Shown: piece after piece, positions 12,064-23,341 of the stretch
Numbering within the stretch: position 1 is the first letter of the stretch
Layout of the letters: each line of letters begins with the position of its first letter
Assembly: GCA_916613615.1 (NCBI GenBank)
Contig: OU744731.1
Location: 62,212,880-62,276,879 of the forward strand
DNA length: 64,000 nt
Source of the DNA: Steromphala cineraria
Taxonomy: Eukaryota > Mollusca > Gastropoda > Trochida > Trochidae
Direction of reading: 5' to 3'
Position numbers and translations under genes: made by a program
The notes under the pieces: model-generated
What the model was told of the DNA's origin: nothing
Databases searched by the model: none
The model's input: the letters and a program-made list of their open reading frames with translations, nothing else

Positions 12064-12255
12064 TTATCCCTTAATACATTGCGATAAGGATGAAGTTATA
12101 GAAATTTCAAAACTCTCTAAGATGAACGAACGTAGCAGGCTGTAGGTGTATCTGACAATGTGCTGTTTAATCGTATCTTTATTAATTATTTTCAAGAGAA
12201 TTTTAAAGGTGTGTAACCACCAATCGTATATTGGCGTACTAATTAAATTCCTCAA
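12064..12255 (-). other. Conserved short open frame, copy 1 (coding status doubtful)
   Basis: A roughly 63-residue minus frame (RNLISTPIYDWW...) is open in all three copies. Copy 3 (61427-61624) carries a 6-base insertion that keeps the frame. Conservation of open frames is expected among recent duplicates, no family is recognised, and there is no credible start codon. It is recorded only because of the frame-preserving indel. Confidence 0.15.
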
Positions 12256-12289
12256 GCATTGATCAAAAACGTAAAATTATACCTCTTTC

Positions 12290-12566
12290 GAGGAGTTCTG
12301 TCATCGAAAGGAAGACAATGTAAGAGCTTTCTTTCCGTACTTGAAATATTAGTTTCACAGTGAAAGAAGAAAAATATATAATTTATTACCCAATGGAACT
12401 TTCATCAGAATACCTGCATGACACCTTGAAGGGGAGCAACAGCTTATATATTGTCTACACTGTATCATGTATTCTCATCAACAAGTTGTGCACTTGACAG
12501 GTAACAAAAGATCACAGGGGATGATCTAGTCCCACTGTCTACCTTGTAAATCTAGTGAAAGTTTCA
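12290..12566 (+). repeat. Displaced, diverged extra copy of the 11429-11830 segment
   Basis: At 12289/12290 copy 1 leaves the alignment with copies 2 and 3. It jumps back to sequence resembling 11429 onward: GAGGAGTTCTG, then TCATCGAAAGGAAGACAATG, and later GTCTACCTTGTAA. It is more diverged than the main copies, so the internal duplication is probably older than the triplication or comes from another unit. Confidence 0.75.
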
Positions 12567-12742
12567 TATGAAGACGATTGGATTGACAAACTTCAACGGA
12601 AATCTGCTCTGATTTTTAAAACATAAAAGATGCAAACTTTATTTAATAAATTGACCAATAAGGAACTTGAAAATGACAAAGTATCGCTGAGTAAGGGGTT
12701 TTATACACAAATGAAACTAATCAGAACCAATTCAATATGAAA
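12567..12742. other. Short spacer before the hairpin-element cluster
   Basis: There is no gene here. A frame near 12569-12617 reads DDWIDKLQRKSALIF, vaguely like the C-terminal tail of LINE reverse transcriptases, but it is too short to call. The first hairpin-tailed element enters at 12743 after ...CAATATGAA. Confidence 0.5.
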
Positions 12743-14293
12743 CTAGGATTGACGCGTCAATACTTAGGTCTTCAAGACTTCCTCTTTGACCTTCACACGG
12801 TGTTTGACCTTCACATGACTTTTTGTCTAAGAGGTAAAAAGTAAGTAATACATTATGAAAATGACCAAATTTCACTTGATATTCAGTGTTAAAGACTTTT
12901 CAGAAAAATTCACCATGGTGACCAGTGTCAGCTATGACATCATTCTTCAGAGAATATCATTCTTAGAAGCAGAAAAAAATTTGGTTGAATTATCTATCAC
13001 CGTTTTCCAGTTACATGTGATTAAAGGCTGTAATGTAAAGTTGACTGTTTCAGACCCCTGTATAATGTAATGAAACCTAACACTTTTACTATTGATATTT
13101 TACTGATAAGGTATATCAGAAACAATGTTGGTCTTGTTTATCCATATACAAAGATGTTTGTTTTGTTTTGATAACTTAAATAGTAACGGAGTAATGAACT
13201 TTGGAACTTTATTGAAAACACTGAAATGTGAAGATTTTTAGACCCCTACTCCATGTTGGTCCCTCTAGCTCCTTAACTATTAACATTTTTATGATAAAGT
13301 GCAACATAGCAAAAGTTGTGCCTGGAACAGCGCATGTGAAAATACAATCAATTTAAAGATATTTTTCTTAATAAGGAAACTGTGGAACTTTGAAATGTGC
13401 CAAAAAGGAGGATTTTCCAAAAATCGCGATATTCAAGGACCGGTCATGCACAGAAAATTTTTTATCATGACTTGTTGATATTTTTTTCTGTCTACTTATT
13501 ACATCTGCTTCACAAAACATCAATGATTAAATTTCTATCTGTAACAGTTTTGAAACTAAAATTCTCAAAGTAAAATAACCCTCGAAAAATGTTAAAATCG
13601 TCGAAAAATGTAAAAAATCTCTTTATGTCCACATAGTTTCTTTATTATCAAATTTTATATGATAATGATCTGTAGTGAATTTGTTCAACTATCATTGTAG
13701 AACAGAATGCAACTAACAGATTTCTTATTTGATATTTCCTTACAGAGAAATGTCCCTTTGAACGTAACATGAAAAATGACCCTTAAAAAAAATGTCGAAC
13801 TTCAAGGGCAGATAACTCGAGTCACAGGTCGAAATTAAAAATTCGCTTAGATAAATTTTTCACACACTTATTAAGCTTTCGAACGAGCTATCACACTAGT
13901 CTGCAGGTATTGCCGTTTGTGAGAAGAAGATTTTCAAAGACACGCTCTGTCAGAACCGCAAAATTTCTGAAAATTTTTAGTTTTTCGAAAATAGCAAAAA
14001 ATCTATTTATACGGGCGAAAACCACTATGGGTTCATTCGATGGGGAATGATGTTGCCCACATCATGGTGAAAGTTTTATGAAATTATCTCCCATAGTTAC
14101 CGAGAAATCGAGGTTTGAAGTTTTTAATTTAAGGGGAGATAACTCGAAAACAAAATCTAAATTCAAAAATCGGGCTCGACACAAAACGAGTTCGTGGTAC
14201 AGGCTACAATCCCTGAGAATTTCATGACATTCGTTCGAACCGTTTCTTCAGAATACTTGCCACAAAAAAACGTGCAAATAATAATAATAAGAA
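12743..14293 (+). mobile_element. Hairpin-tailed element U1, body (3' tail displaced to 23394-23442)
   Basis: The element starts CTAGG, then a perfect palindrome ATTGACGCGTCAAT (12748-12761), then the 5' tag TAGGTCTTCAAGAC (12765-12778). Four other units in the cluster share this sequence and about 1.5 kb of AT-rich body. The body ends ...CGTGCAAATAATAATAATAAGAA without the terminal hairpin, because U2 inserted there. The missing tail fits the third hairpin at 23413-23442. The body holds no convincing coding sequence; the roughly 70-codon open frames recur only because the units are copies. Confidence 0.85.
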
Positions 14294-14921
14294 CTAGGAT
14301 TGACGCGTCAATACTTAGGTCTTCAAGACTTACTCTTTGACCTTCACACAGTGTTTGACCTTCACATGACTTTTTGTCTAACAGGTAAACAGTAGCTAAT
14401 ACATTATCAAAATGATCAAATTTCACTTGATATTCAGTGTTAAAGACTTTTCAGAAAAATTAATCATGGTGGCCAATGCCAGCTATGACATCATTCTTCA
14501 GAGAATATTATTCCTAGATGCCGAAAAAAATTTGGTTGAATTATCTGTCACCGTTTTCGAGATACATGTTATTTAACGTTGTAATGTAAAGAAGACTCTA
14601 AAATTGGAAGGTTTTTAGACCCCTACTCCATGTTGGTCCTTCTATCTCCTTAACTATCAACATTTTTATGATAAAGTACAAGATAGCAAAAGTTGTGCTT
14701 GGAATAGCGCATGTAAAAGTACAATCAATTTAAAGATATCTTTCTTCATAAAGAAACTGTGGAACTTTGAAATGTGCCAAAAATGAGGATTTTCCAAAAT
14801 TCGCAATATTCAAGGACAGGTCATGGACAGAAAAAAATTTATCATGAGTTGTTGATATTTTTTTCTGTCTACTCAGTACATCTGCTTCACAAAACATCAA
14901 CGATAAAATGTCTATCTGTAA

Positions 14922-15463
14922 CAGTTTTGGAACTAAAATTCTCAAAGTAAAATAACCCTCGAAAACTGTTGAAATCATCGAAAAATGTAAAAAACCTTTT
15001 TATGTCCACATATTTCCTTTAATATCAACTTTTATATAATATAGACCTGTAGTGAACTTGTTCAACTATCATTGTAGAACAGAATGCAGCAAACAGATCT
15101 TTTAAATTCCATTTCCTAACAGAGTAGTGCCCCTTTGAACTTGACGCAGAAAAATCTTTTTTTTCAAAAGTTCATTTTTGAAATTGATGTAGCAGTTTTG
15201 GAACTAAAATTCTCAAAGTAAAATAACCCTCGAAAACTGTTGAAATCATCGAAAAATGTAAAAAACCTTTTTATGTCCACATATTACCTTTAATATCAAC
15301 TTTTATATAATATAGACCTGTAGTGAACTTGTTCAACTATCATTGTAGAACAGAATGCAGCAAACAGATCTTTTAAATTCCATTTCCTAACAGAGTAGTG
15401 CCCCTTTGAACTTGACGCAGAAAAATCTTTTTTTTTCAAAAGTTCATTTTTGAAATTGATGTA
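14922..15463. repeat. 271 bp tandem duplication within U2
   Basis: Two nearly identical copies start CAGTTTTGGAACTAAAATTC at 14922 and 15193. The other units carry this segment once. Confidence 0.9.
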
Positions 15464-15958
15464 GCTCTAAAACCGCTCAAAATAGAGGGCAGGTTTGGGG
15501 GATTACTTTTTGCAGCGTTCATCTGGCTTTAAAATGAGCTATAGCATGCGTCTGTATGTATTGCCGTTAGTGAGGAGAAGATTTTCAAAGACGCGTACCG
15601 ATAAAACCCCGAAATTTCAGAAAATTTTCAGTTTTTCGAAAATAGCAAAAAATCTATTTATACGGCCGAAAACCGCATAGAGTGCATTCGATGGGGAATG
15701 ATGTTGCCCACATTTTGGTGAAAGTTTTATGAAATTATCTTCCATAGTTACCGAGAAATCGAGGTTTGAAGTTTTTCATTTAAGGGGAGATAACTCGAAA
15801 ACAAAATGGAAATTCAAAAATCGGGCTCGACACAAAACGAGTTTATGATATGGGCTACAATCCCTGAAAATGTCATGAAATTCGATCGAACCGTTTCTTC
15901 AGAATACTTGCCACAAAAAACGTGCAAATTATAATAAGAAAAACACGGATAATAACAA

Positions 15959-15988
15959 TAGGTCTTCAGACCTTGTCTTGAAGACCTA
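15959..15988 (+). repeat. Terminal hairpin H1 (3' end of U2)
   Basis: The left arm TAGGTCTTCAGAC pairs with the right arm GTCTTGAAGACCTA around a CTT loop, with one bulged base. It is preceded by the conserved AATAACAA. The right arm is the exact reverse complement of the 14-base 5' tag of the same family. Confidence 0.9.
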
Positions 15989-15989
15989 A

Positions 15990-17552
15990 CTAGGATTGAC
16001 GCGTCAATACTTAGGTCTTCAAGACTTCCTCTTTGACCTTCACACAGTGTTTGACCTTCACATGACTTTTTGTCTAAGAGGTAAAAAGTTACTAATACAT
16101 TATGAAAATGACCAAATTTCACTTGATATTCAGTGTTAAAAACTTTTCAGAAAAATTCACCATGGTGACTAATGTCAGCTATGACATCATTCTTCAGAGA
16201 ATATCATTCTTAGAAGCCAAAATTTAATTATCTATCACCGTTTTCCAGTTACATGTGAATAAAGGCTGTAATGTAAAGTTGACTGTTTCAGACCCCTGTA
16301 TAATGTAATGAAACCTTACACTTTTACTATTGATATTTTACTGATAAGGTATATCACAAACAATGTTTGTGTTGTTTATCCAAATACAAAGATGTTTGTT
16401 TTGTTTGGATAACTTAAATAGTAAGGGAGTAATGAACTTTGGAACTTTATTGAAAACACTGAAATGTGAAGATTTTTAGACCCCTACTCCATGTTGGTCC
16501 CTCTTGCTCCTTAACTATGAAAATTTTTATGATAAAGTGCAACATAGCAAAAGTTGTGCTTGGAATAGCGCATGTAAAAATACAATCAATTTAAAGATAT
16601 ATTTCTTAATAAAGAAACTGTGGAACTTTGAAATGTGCCAAAAATGAGGATTTTCCAGAAATCGCAATATTCAAGGACAGGATATTTTTTTCTGTTTACT
16701 CATTACATCTGCTTCACAAAACATCAACGATAAAATTTCTATCTGTAACAGTTTTGGAACTAAAATTCTCAAAGTAAAATATCCCTCGAAAACTGTTGAA
16801 ATCATCGAAAAATGTAAAAAAACTCTTTATGTCCACATATTTCCTTTAATATCAACTTTTATATGATAATGATCTGTAGTGAATTTGTTTAACTATCATT
16901 GTAGAACGGAATGCAATTAACAGATTTCTTATTTGATGTTTCCTTACAGAGAAATGTCCGTTTGAACGTAACATGAAAAAATGACCCTTAAAAAAAATGT
17001 CGAACTTCAAGGGCAGATAACTCGAGTCACAGGTCGAAATTAAAAATTCGCTTAGATAAAGTTTTCACACACTCATTAAGCTTTCGAACGAGCTATCACA
17101 CTAGTCTGTAGGTATTGCCGTTTGTGAGAAGAAGATTTTCAAAGACACGCACCGTCAGTAGCGCGAAATTTCAGAAAATGTTCAGTTTTTCGAAAATAGC
17201 AAAAAACCTATTTATACGGCCGAAGACGGCATAGAGTGCATTCGATGGAGAATGTTGTTGCCCACATTTTGGTGAAAGTTTTGTGAAATTATCTCCCATA
17301 GTTACCGAGAAATCAAGGTTTGAAGTTTTTTCCTTTAAGGGGAGATAACTCGAAAACAAAATCGAAATTCAAAAATCGGGCTCGACACAAAACGAGTTCA
17401 GGATATGGGCTACAATCCCTGAAAATTTCATGAAATTCTGCTGGATCGTCTCTTCAGAATCTTTGCCACAAAAAAAGTGCAAATAATAAAAATAATAATA
17501 AGAAAAACAAAGATAATAACAATAGGTCTTCAGACGTAGTCTTGAAGACCTA
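15990..17552 (+). mobile_element. Hairpin-tailed element U3
   Basis: A full unit from CTAGG to the terminal hairpin at 17523-17552. It starts one base after the hairpin of U2, so it inserted exactly at a tail end. A gap of about 35 bp near 16680 separates it from its sisters. No gene is visible. Confidence 0.87.
17523..17552 (+). repeat. Terminal hairpin H2 (3' end of U3)
   Basis: TAGGTCTTCAGAC and GTCTTGAAGACCTA form the stem around a GTA loop, preceded by AATAACAA. The stem matches H1. Confidence 0.9.
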
Positions 17553-17917
17553 AATATAGTTGCAAAGCAACGATGACAGGATTCAGCCAACTATATGAGC
17601 TCCATTTCAAGCCTTTTGATGCATTGTTTTAGGTCGAAAATACGATTTCTAGCGATTTTAGCAGTATTCTTAATGTACAGACTTTTTGTCTAAGAGGTAG
17701 TAGGTAACTAACACGTTATCGAAATGACCACATTTCACTTGATACTCAACGTTTAAGCCTGTAGTTGTGTATGTACATTGATAAACATTAATTTCAAATT
17801 CGAATCGAAAATCATAATGCATAAAAAAAAAGATATTTCATGCCATTTAGCTGTAATGTGACCAAAATATGTTCTACCTAAGTAAAAGAATAACAAGTTC
17901 AATCTGCAAAAGTTTGT

Positions 17918-17991
17918 TGGCTGAACGGGATTTGAACCCTAAAAGTTAGCACTTTGGATTCAGAGGCAAAGGCTCTACCTCGAGACCACGG
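17918..17991 (-). repeat. tRNA-like sequence (Gln-like anticodon loop), probably SINE-derived
   Basis: On the minus strand it reads an A-box-like TGGTCTCGAGGTAGAGC, an anticodon arm with loop CTCTGAA as in tRNA-Gln, and a B-box GGGTTCAAATCCCG, ending CAGCCA. The acceptor stem does not pair well at the 5' side, so I call it a pseudo-tRNA or SINE head rather than a working tRNA gene. Confidence 0.4.
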
Positions 17992-18259
17992 AGATAGCTG
18001 AGAATTAAATAGAATTTTAGCACTAAGACTTTGGGTTCATGAAGGCAAAACAAGAAATCTCGCATCCAAGAAGGAGTTCATTGACGTAGTTGTGTTTGGA
18101 TGTTGCTTTTGGTCGTTTTGAGCTTTCTGATGTGTTGTTTGAGGTCAGAGCGTGCTTTTGACCATTTCGAGCTCTTTGGTGTTCTTTTAGGTGGAAAATA
18201 CGATGTCCAGCGAGGCTGGCGCTATTTTTAGTAACAGAACGTAGTGGCTACGTCTTCCT

Positions 18260-18565
18260 GTGTCCAGTGGCGAAATGCAAGGATTTAGTGACCAAAATCG
18301 AATGTACATGACTGGACAGCGTGTTTGCATGAAATGTCTACAAGCACAAAGTGTAGAACATGCGGCCGGGAGGAAATGCATATTTCAAAGTTCAGGAGGA
18401 CGACAGGCATTTTGGAAAAGAGAGTTAATCGAGGACGTCACACCCTTGCGAGTGGAATCTGCCGAGCATTTAGGCAGGAATCAGGACGGCCTCCCTTTAT
18501 CTAATGACCAAGAGCCCAAGAGCCCAAGAGCTGATAGTGGCCGTCATTATGCCCTTTTCAATTAA
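18260..18565 (+). other. 101-codon open frame inside E2, function unknown
   Basis: This is the longest open frame in E2. It has an ATG start, is somewhat GC-richer than its surroundings, and includes RVCMKCLQAQS followed by a later Cys. No HUH, Tyr-recombinase, reverse transcriptase or other mobile-element motif is seen. It could be a captured host fragment or chance. Confidence 0.15.
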
Positions 18566-20165
18566 GGGAAGGTACACTTGCTTGTACCTACCTACGCAAC
18601 CACCCGTGCCTTTGGTCTTGAAACTAAATCTTGACCACAAAGGCTATCAAAGTGTATGAGACGCACTCAGACAATTTATTGCCAGTCCCAAACAAAGAGT
18701 TTAATTGACAATGTGATCTATCAGTGTAAAGTTTTTCTATTTTTTCCCCAAAATTAACCGACGGCACTCACCGTGCAGCATTCCTATCTGCCGAACCATT
18801 AGAGACATTTCAAAATTGATTTTACCATTGTTAAGAGGAGAGATTTGTCTTTATTTGCATACATTATTTCTTTATGAGCATGGAAAAGTAAAGAAACGGT
18901 GAGCGATGCGACATCTGCCGCAAATATGAAGCTTTATCTAAAAAAATTAGATAATTTAGCTTAGGAGTCATTTACTGTGAACAATTTTATAATGAAGTAC
19001 TACACAAAAGGTTTTTGTCTTCAACAAGCGTAGCCATCGATGTATAGTATGTTTTCCTAGTGTTTTATTGCCAATGAAGTACAATTTTTCAATCATTCTT
19101 ATATGAGAATCAGTTAAAACGCAAATAGGATTGACCACATTTAAATGCTCCGAATTTCAATGTTAATGTTTAATCTAATTTTGATGAGATTTATCGCAGA
19201 TTGTATGATCTTTTGGCTTTCTAATGATATATGGAACAATGATTTGTCGTCTGTCACTGATGAGCAATGATTTTTTTAACATACCTATATCGTATGCATT
19301 CAAAACGAAAGCAGAATTGACAATATTCAAAGGGCCGTAACTCAATGTAAAACAAATATAGGAATATACTGTCAAATTTTTAAAAAATTTATAGACTTTT
19401 GGCTTTCATATGATGTATAGAACAAAAGCGTTATCGTACGCCGTTGATTGGCTACGATATTTCAAACATACCCACTAAAACACCACATGCCCAAAATGGA
19501 AAGTTTGACCTCTGACCCTGACCGGAAATGACTGTACGCGAGCGATTTTATTCTTTTATCTTAAAGACCTTGCCAATGTCTAACTCTCATGCAAAAATCA
19601 TAAACTTCTATGGTCTGGTTTTTGAGTTATCTGCCCTTGAAGTTTGAGATTTTTACATTTTGGTCAACTTTGAAAAATCACAGCAAGAAAAGTATTAACG
19701 TTAGGACTTTTTCGAATGCAAATTCAGAACTACAATGCTTCAGCTACATTGAGTGCAAATTTCAGCTCTCTGTTTCAAGTATCTTCAGAGGAGAAGATTC
19801 TCAAAGGTGCATGGGGTCCTGAAATTCTAAAAAGTTGGAAAATCCAATATGGCGGCCAAACCACGTGACCTACGACTTTGTCATGATTTACTTTTTTTCT
19901 TAGAATGTCATTATCTATCATTGTGCAAAATTTCAAGTCTCTAAGTGCATTTTGGAAAAAAATCCCATGTTAAATTTTCGATTTTGGAATCGAACTGGAC
20001 CTTTAATGCGACCTCCGATTTGAAAAAACAAAACGAGAAGATCAAGGTCTCAGTAAGGGCTATCAACTTGCATAGTTTCGCTGTAATAGCATCAGCCGTT
20101 TTCGCTAAATCCTGTACACAAAATCGGTGGAATAAAAAAATAATAATAAAACACGCCAATAACAA

Positions 20166-20195
20166 TAAGGATTCAGCCGAAAGGCTGAATCCTTA
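20166..20195 (+). repeat. Terminal hairpin H3 (3' end of E2)
   Basis: TAAGGATTCAGCC and GGCTGAATCCTTA form a perfect 13 bp stem with a GAAA loop. It has the same 30-base length and the same AATAACAA context as H1/H2, but a different stem sequence that matches the E2 5' tag. Confidence 0.92.
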
Positions 20196-20196
20196 A

Positions 20197-21742
20197 CTAG
20201 GATTGACGCGTCAATACTTAGGTCTTCAAGACTTCCTCTTTGACCTTCACACAGTGTTTGACCTTCACATGATTTTTGTCTAAGAGGTAAACAGTAACTA
20301 ATAGATTATCAAAATGACCAAATTTCACTTGATATTCAGCGTTAAACACTTTTCAGAAAAATTAATCATGGTGGCCAATGTCAGCTATGACATCATTCTT
20401 CAGAGAATATCATTCCTAGAAGCAGAAAAAAATTTGGTTGAATTATCTATCGCCGTTTTCCAGATACATGTGATTTAACGCTGTAATGTAAAATTGACTG
20501 ATCAGACACCTGTATAATGTAATGAAACCTAATACTTTAACTATTGATATTTTACTGATAAGGTATATCAGAAACAATGTTGGTCTTGTTTATCCACATA
20601 CAAAGATGTATGTTTTTTTTGATAACTTAAATAGTAATGGTGTAATGAACTTTGGAACTTTATTGTAAACACTGACATTTGAAGATTTTTAGACCCCTAC
20701 TCCATGTTGGTCCCTCTAGCTCCTTAACTATCAACATTTTTATGATAAAGTGTAACATAGCAAAAGTTGTGCCTGGAATAGCGCATGTAAAAATTCAATC
20801 AATTTAAAGATATGTTTCTGTGTAAAGTAACTGTGGAACTTTGAAATGTGCCAAAAATGAGGATTTTCAAAAATCCGCAATATTCAAGGACAGGTCATGG
20901 ACAGAAAAAAAATTATCACGACTTGTTGATATTTTTTACTGTTTACTCAAGTCATCTGCTTCACAAAACATCAACGATAAAATTTCTATCTGTAACAGTT
21001 TTGAAACTAAAATTCTCAAAGTAAAATAACCCTCGAAAAATGTTAAAATCGTCGAAAATTGTAAAGAATCTCTTTATGTCCACAAATTTCCTTTAAAATC
21101 AACTTTTATATGATAATGATCTGTAGTGAATTTGTTCAACTATCATTGTAGAACAGAATGCAATTAACAGATTTCTCATTTGATATTTCCTTACAGAGAA
21201 ATGTCCGTTTGAACGTAACATGAAAAATGACCCTTAAAAAAATGTCGAACTTCAAGGGCAGATAACTCGAGTCACAGGTCGAAATTAAAAATTCGCTTAG
21301 ATAAATTTTTCACACACTCATTCAGCTTTCGAAGGAGCTATCACACTAGTCTGTAGGTATTGCCGTTTGTGAGAAGAAGATTTTCAAAGACACTCACCGT
21401 CAGAACCGCGAATTTCAGAAATTTTGCAGTTTTTCGAAAATAGCAAAAAATCTATTATTACGGCCGAAAACCGCTATGGGCTACCTCGATGGGAAATGTT
21501 GTTGTCCACATTTTGGTGAAAGTTTTATGTAATTATCTCCCATAGTTACCGAGAAATCATGGTTTGAAGTTTTTTCCTTAAAGGGGAGATAACTCGAAAA
21601 CAAAATCGAAATTCAAAAATCGGGCTCAACACAAAACGAGTTCCTGACAAGGGCTAGCATCCCTGAAAATTTCATGAAATTCGTTTGAACCGTTTCTTCA
21701 GAATATTTGCCACAAAAAACGTGCAAATAATAAAAATAATAA
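20197..21742 (+). mobile_element. Hairpin-tailed element U4, body (tail displaced to 23342-23393)
   Basis: It begins CTAGG with the family palindrome and tag directly after the E2 hairpin. The body ends ...GTGCAAATAATAAAAATAAT, where U5 entered. The continuation of that tail, AATAAAAACACAGATAATAACAA, is found after the U5 hairpin. No gene is visible. Confidence 0.83.
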
Positions 21743-23341
21743 CTAGGATTGACGCGTCAATACTTAGGTCTTCAAGACTTCCTCTTTGACCTTCACACAG
21801 TGTTTGACCTTCACATGACTTTTTGTCTCAGAGGTAAAAAGTTACTAATACATTATGAAAATGACCAAATTTCACTTGATATTCAGTGTTAAAGACTTTT
21901 CAGAAAAATTACCCATGGTGACCAATGTCAGCTATGACATCATTCTTCAGAGAATATCATTCTTAGAAGCAGAAAAAAATTTGGTTGAATTATCTATCAC
22001 CGTTTTCCAGTTACATGTGAATAAAGGCTGTAATGTAAATTTGACTGTTTCAGACCCCTGTATAATGTAATGAAACCTAACACTTTTACTATTGATATTT
22101 TACTGATAAGGTATATCACAAACAATGTTTGTGTTGTTTATCCACATACAAAGATGTTTGTTTTGTTTGGATAACTTAAATAGTAAGGGAGTAATGAACT
22201 TTGGAACTTTATTGAAAACACTGAAATTTTAAGATTTTTAGACCCCTACTCCATGTTGGTCCCTCTAGCTCCTTAACTATGAAAATTTTTATGATAAAGT
22301 ACAACATAGCAAAAGTTGTGAATGGAATAGCGCATGTAAAAATACAATCAATTTAAAGATATCTTTCTTAATAAAGAAACTTTGAAATGTGCTAAAAATG
22401 AGGATTTTCCAGAAATCGCAATATTCAAGGACAGGTCATGGAAAGAAAAAAATTATCATGAGTTTTTGATATTTTTTACTGTCTACTCATTACATCTGCT
22501 TCACAAAACATCAACGATAAAATTTCTATCTGTAACAGTTTTGGAACTAAAATTCTCAAAGTAAAATAACCCTCGAAAACTGTTGAAATCATCGAAAAAT
22601 GTAAAAAACCTCTTTATGTCCACATATTTCCTTTAATATCAACTTTTATATGATAATGATCTGTAGTGAATTTGTTTAACTATTATTGTAGAACGGAATG
22701 CAATTAACAGATTTCTTATTTGATGTTTCCTTACAGAGAAATGTCCCTTTGAACGTAACATGAAAAATGACCCTTTAAAAAAATGTCGAACTTCAAGGGC
22801 AGATAACTCGAGTCACAGGTCGAAATTAAAAATTCGCTTAGATAAAGTTTTCACACACTCATTAAGCTTTCGAACGAGCTATCACACTAGTCTGTAGGTA
22901 TTGCCGTTTGTGAGAAGAAGATTTTCAAAGACACGCACCGTCAGAAGCGCGAAATTTCAGAAAATGTTCAGTTTTTCGAAAATAGCAAAAAATCTATTTA
23001 TACGGCCGAAGACGGCATAGAGTGCATTCGATGGAGAATGTTGTTGCCCACATTTTGGTGAAAGTTTTGTGAAATTATCTCCCATAGTTACCGAGAAATC
23101 GAGGTTTGAAGTTTTTTCCTTTAAGGGGAGATAACTCGAAAACAAAATCGAAATTCAAAAATCGGGCTCGACACAAAACGAGTTCAGGATATGGGCTACA
23201 ATCCCTGAAAATTTCATGAAATTCTGCTTGATCGTCTCTTCAGAATCTTTGCCACAAAAAAAGTGCAAATAATAAAAATAATAATAATAAGAAAAACAAA
23301 GATAATAACAATAGGTCTTCAGACGTAGTCTTGAAGACCTA
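21743..23341 (+). mobile_element. Hairpin-tailed element U5
   Basis: A full unit from CTAGG to its hairpin at 23312-23341, inserted in the tail of U4. Sequence differences show it is closest to U3 over the last 500 bases (for example the CGAAGACGGC variant near 17220 and 23006). No gene is visible. Confidence 0.85.

Larger units (their letters stand above)
1..12289. repeat. Segmental duplication, copy 1 (left end outside window)
   Basis: This sequence aligns by eye, with high similarity and small indels, to 36482-47485 (copy 2), and from about 2260 onward to 56297-64000 (copy 3). The match to copy 2 already exists at base 1, so the true left edge lies outside the window. Copy 1 is split by the hAT element at 3429-8775. 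It stops at 12289, where copies 2 and 3 continue with sequence absent here. Apart from the entries below, 1-2700 shows no credible gene: short open frames, AT-rich sequence and ATG/GAT-rich stretches around 890-1090. Confidence 0.9.
14294..15988 (+). mobile_element. Hairpin-tailed element U2 with internal duplication
   Basis: It has the same 5' palindrome and tag as U1 and ends in the terminal hairpin at 15959-15988. It differs from its sisters by a deletion near 14590 (part of the segment present at 13040-13230) and by a 271 bp tandem duplication at 14922-15463. No gene is visible. Confidence 0.85.
17554..20195 (+). mobile_element. Hairpin-tailed element E2, sister family, 2.6 kb
   Basis: The 5' end has a hairpin GTTGC-AAA-GCAAC (17559-17571), then the tag AGGATTCAGCC (17578-17588), inside an outer inverted pair ATATAGTTG/CAACTATAT. 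The 3' end is a hairpin whose arms carry the same tag (20166-20195). Internal blocks shared with U1-U5 (GACTTTTTGTCTAAGAGGTA near 17680, TTTCACTTGATA near 17734) and the AATAACAATA motif before the hairpin show common ancestry. The interior also holds a tRNA-like segment (17918-17991) and a repeated block (around 17600-17680 and 18115-18235). It sits between U3 and U4 with only single spacer bases. Confidence 0.8.

Noticed and set aside
12569..12617. LINE reverse transcriptase tail
   Set aside because: The similarity is limited to about 15 residues in one frame, with no neighbouring reverse transcriptase sequence.
12855..13070. Open frame recurring in the U units (also at 21855-22070), as a small gene family
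   Set aside because: Recurrence follows from copying the unit. The frame is broken in U2, U3 and U4 and has no recognisable protein character.
17918..17991. Functional tRNA-Gln gene
   Set aside because: The anticodon loop and B box are present, but the acceptor stem does not pair. A SINE head or pseudo-tRNA is more likely.
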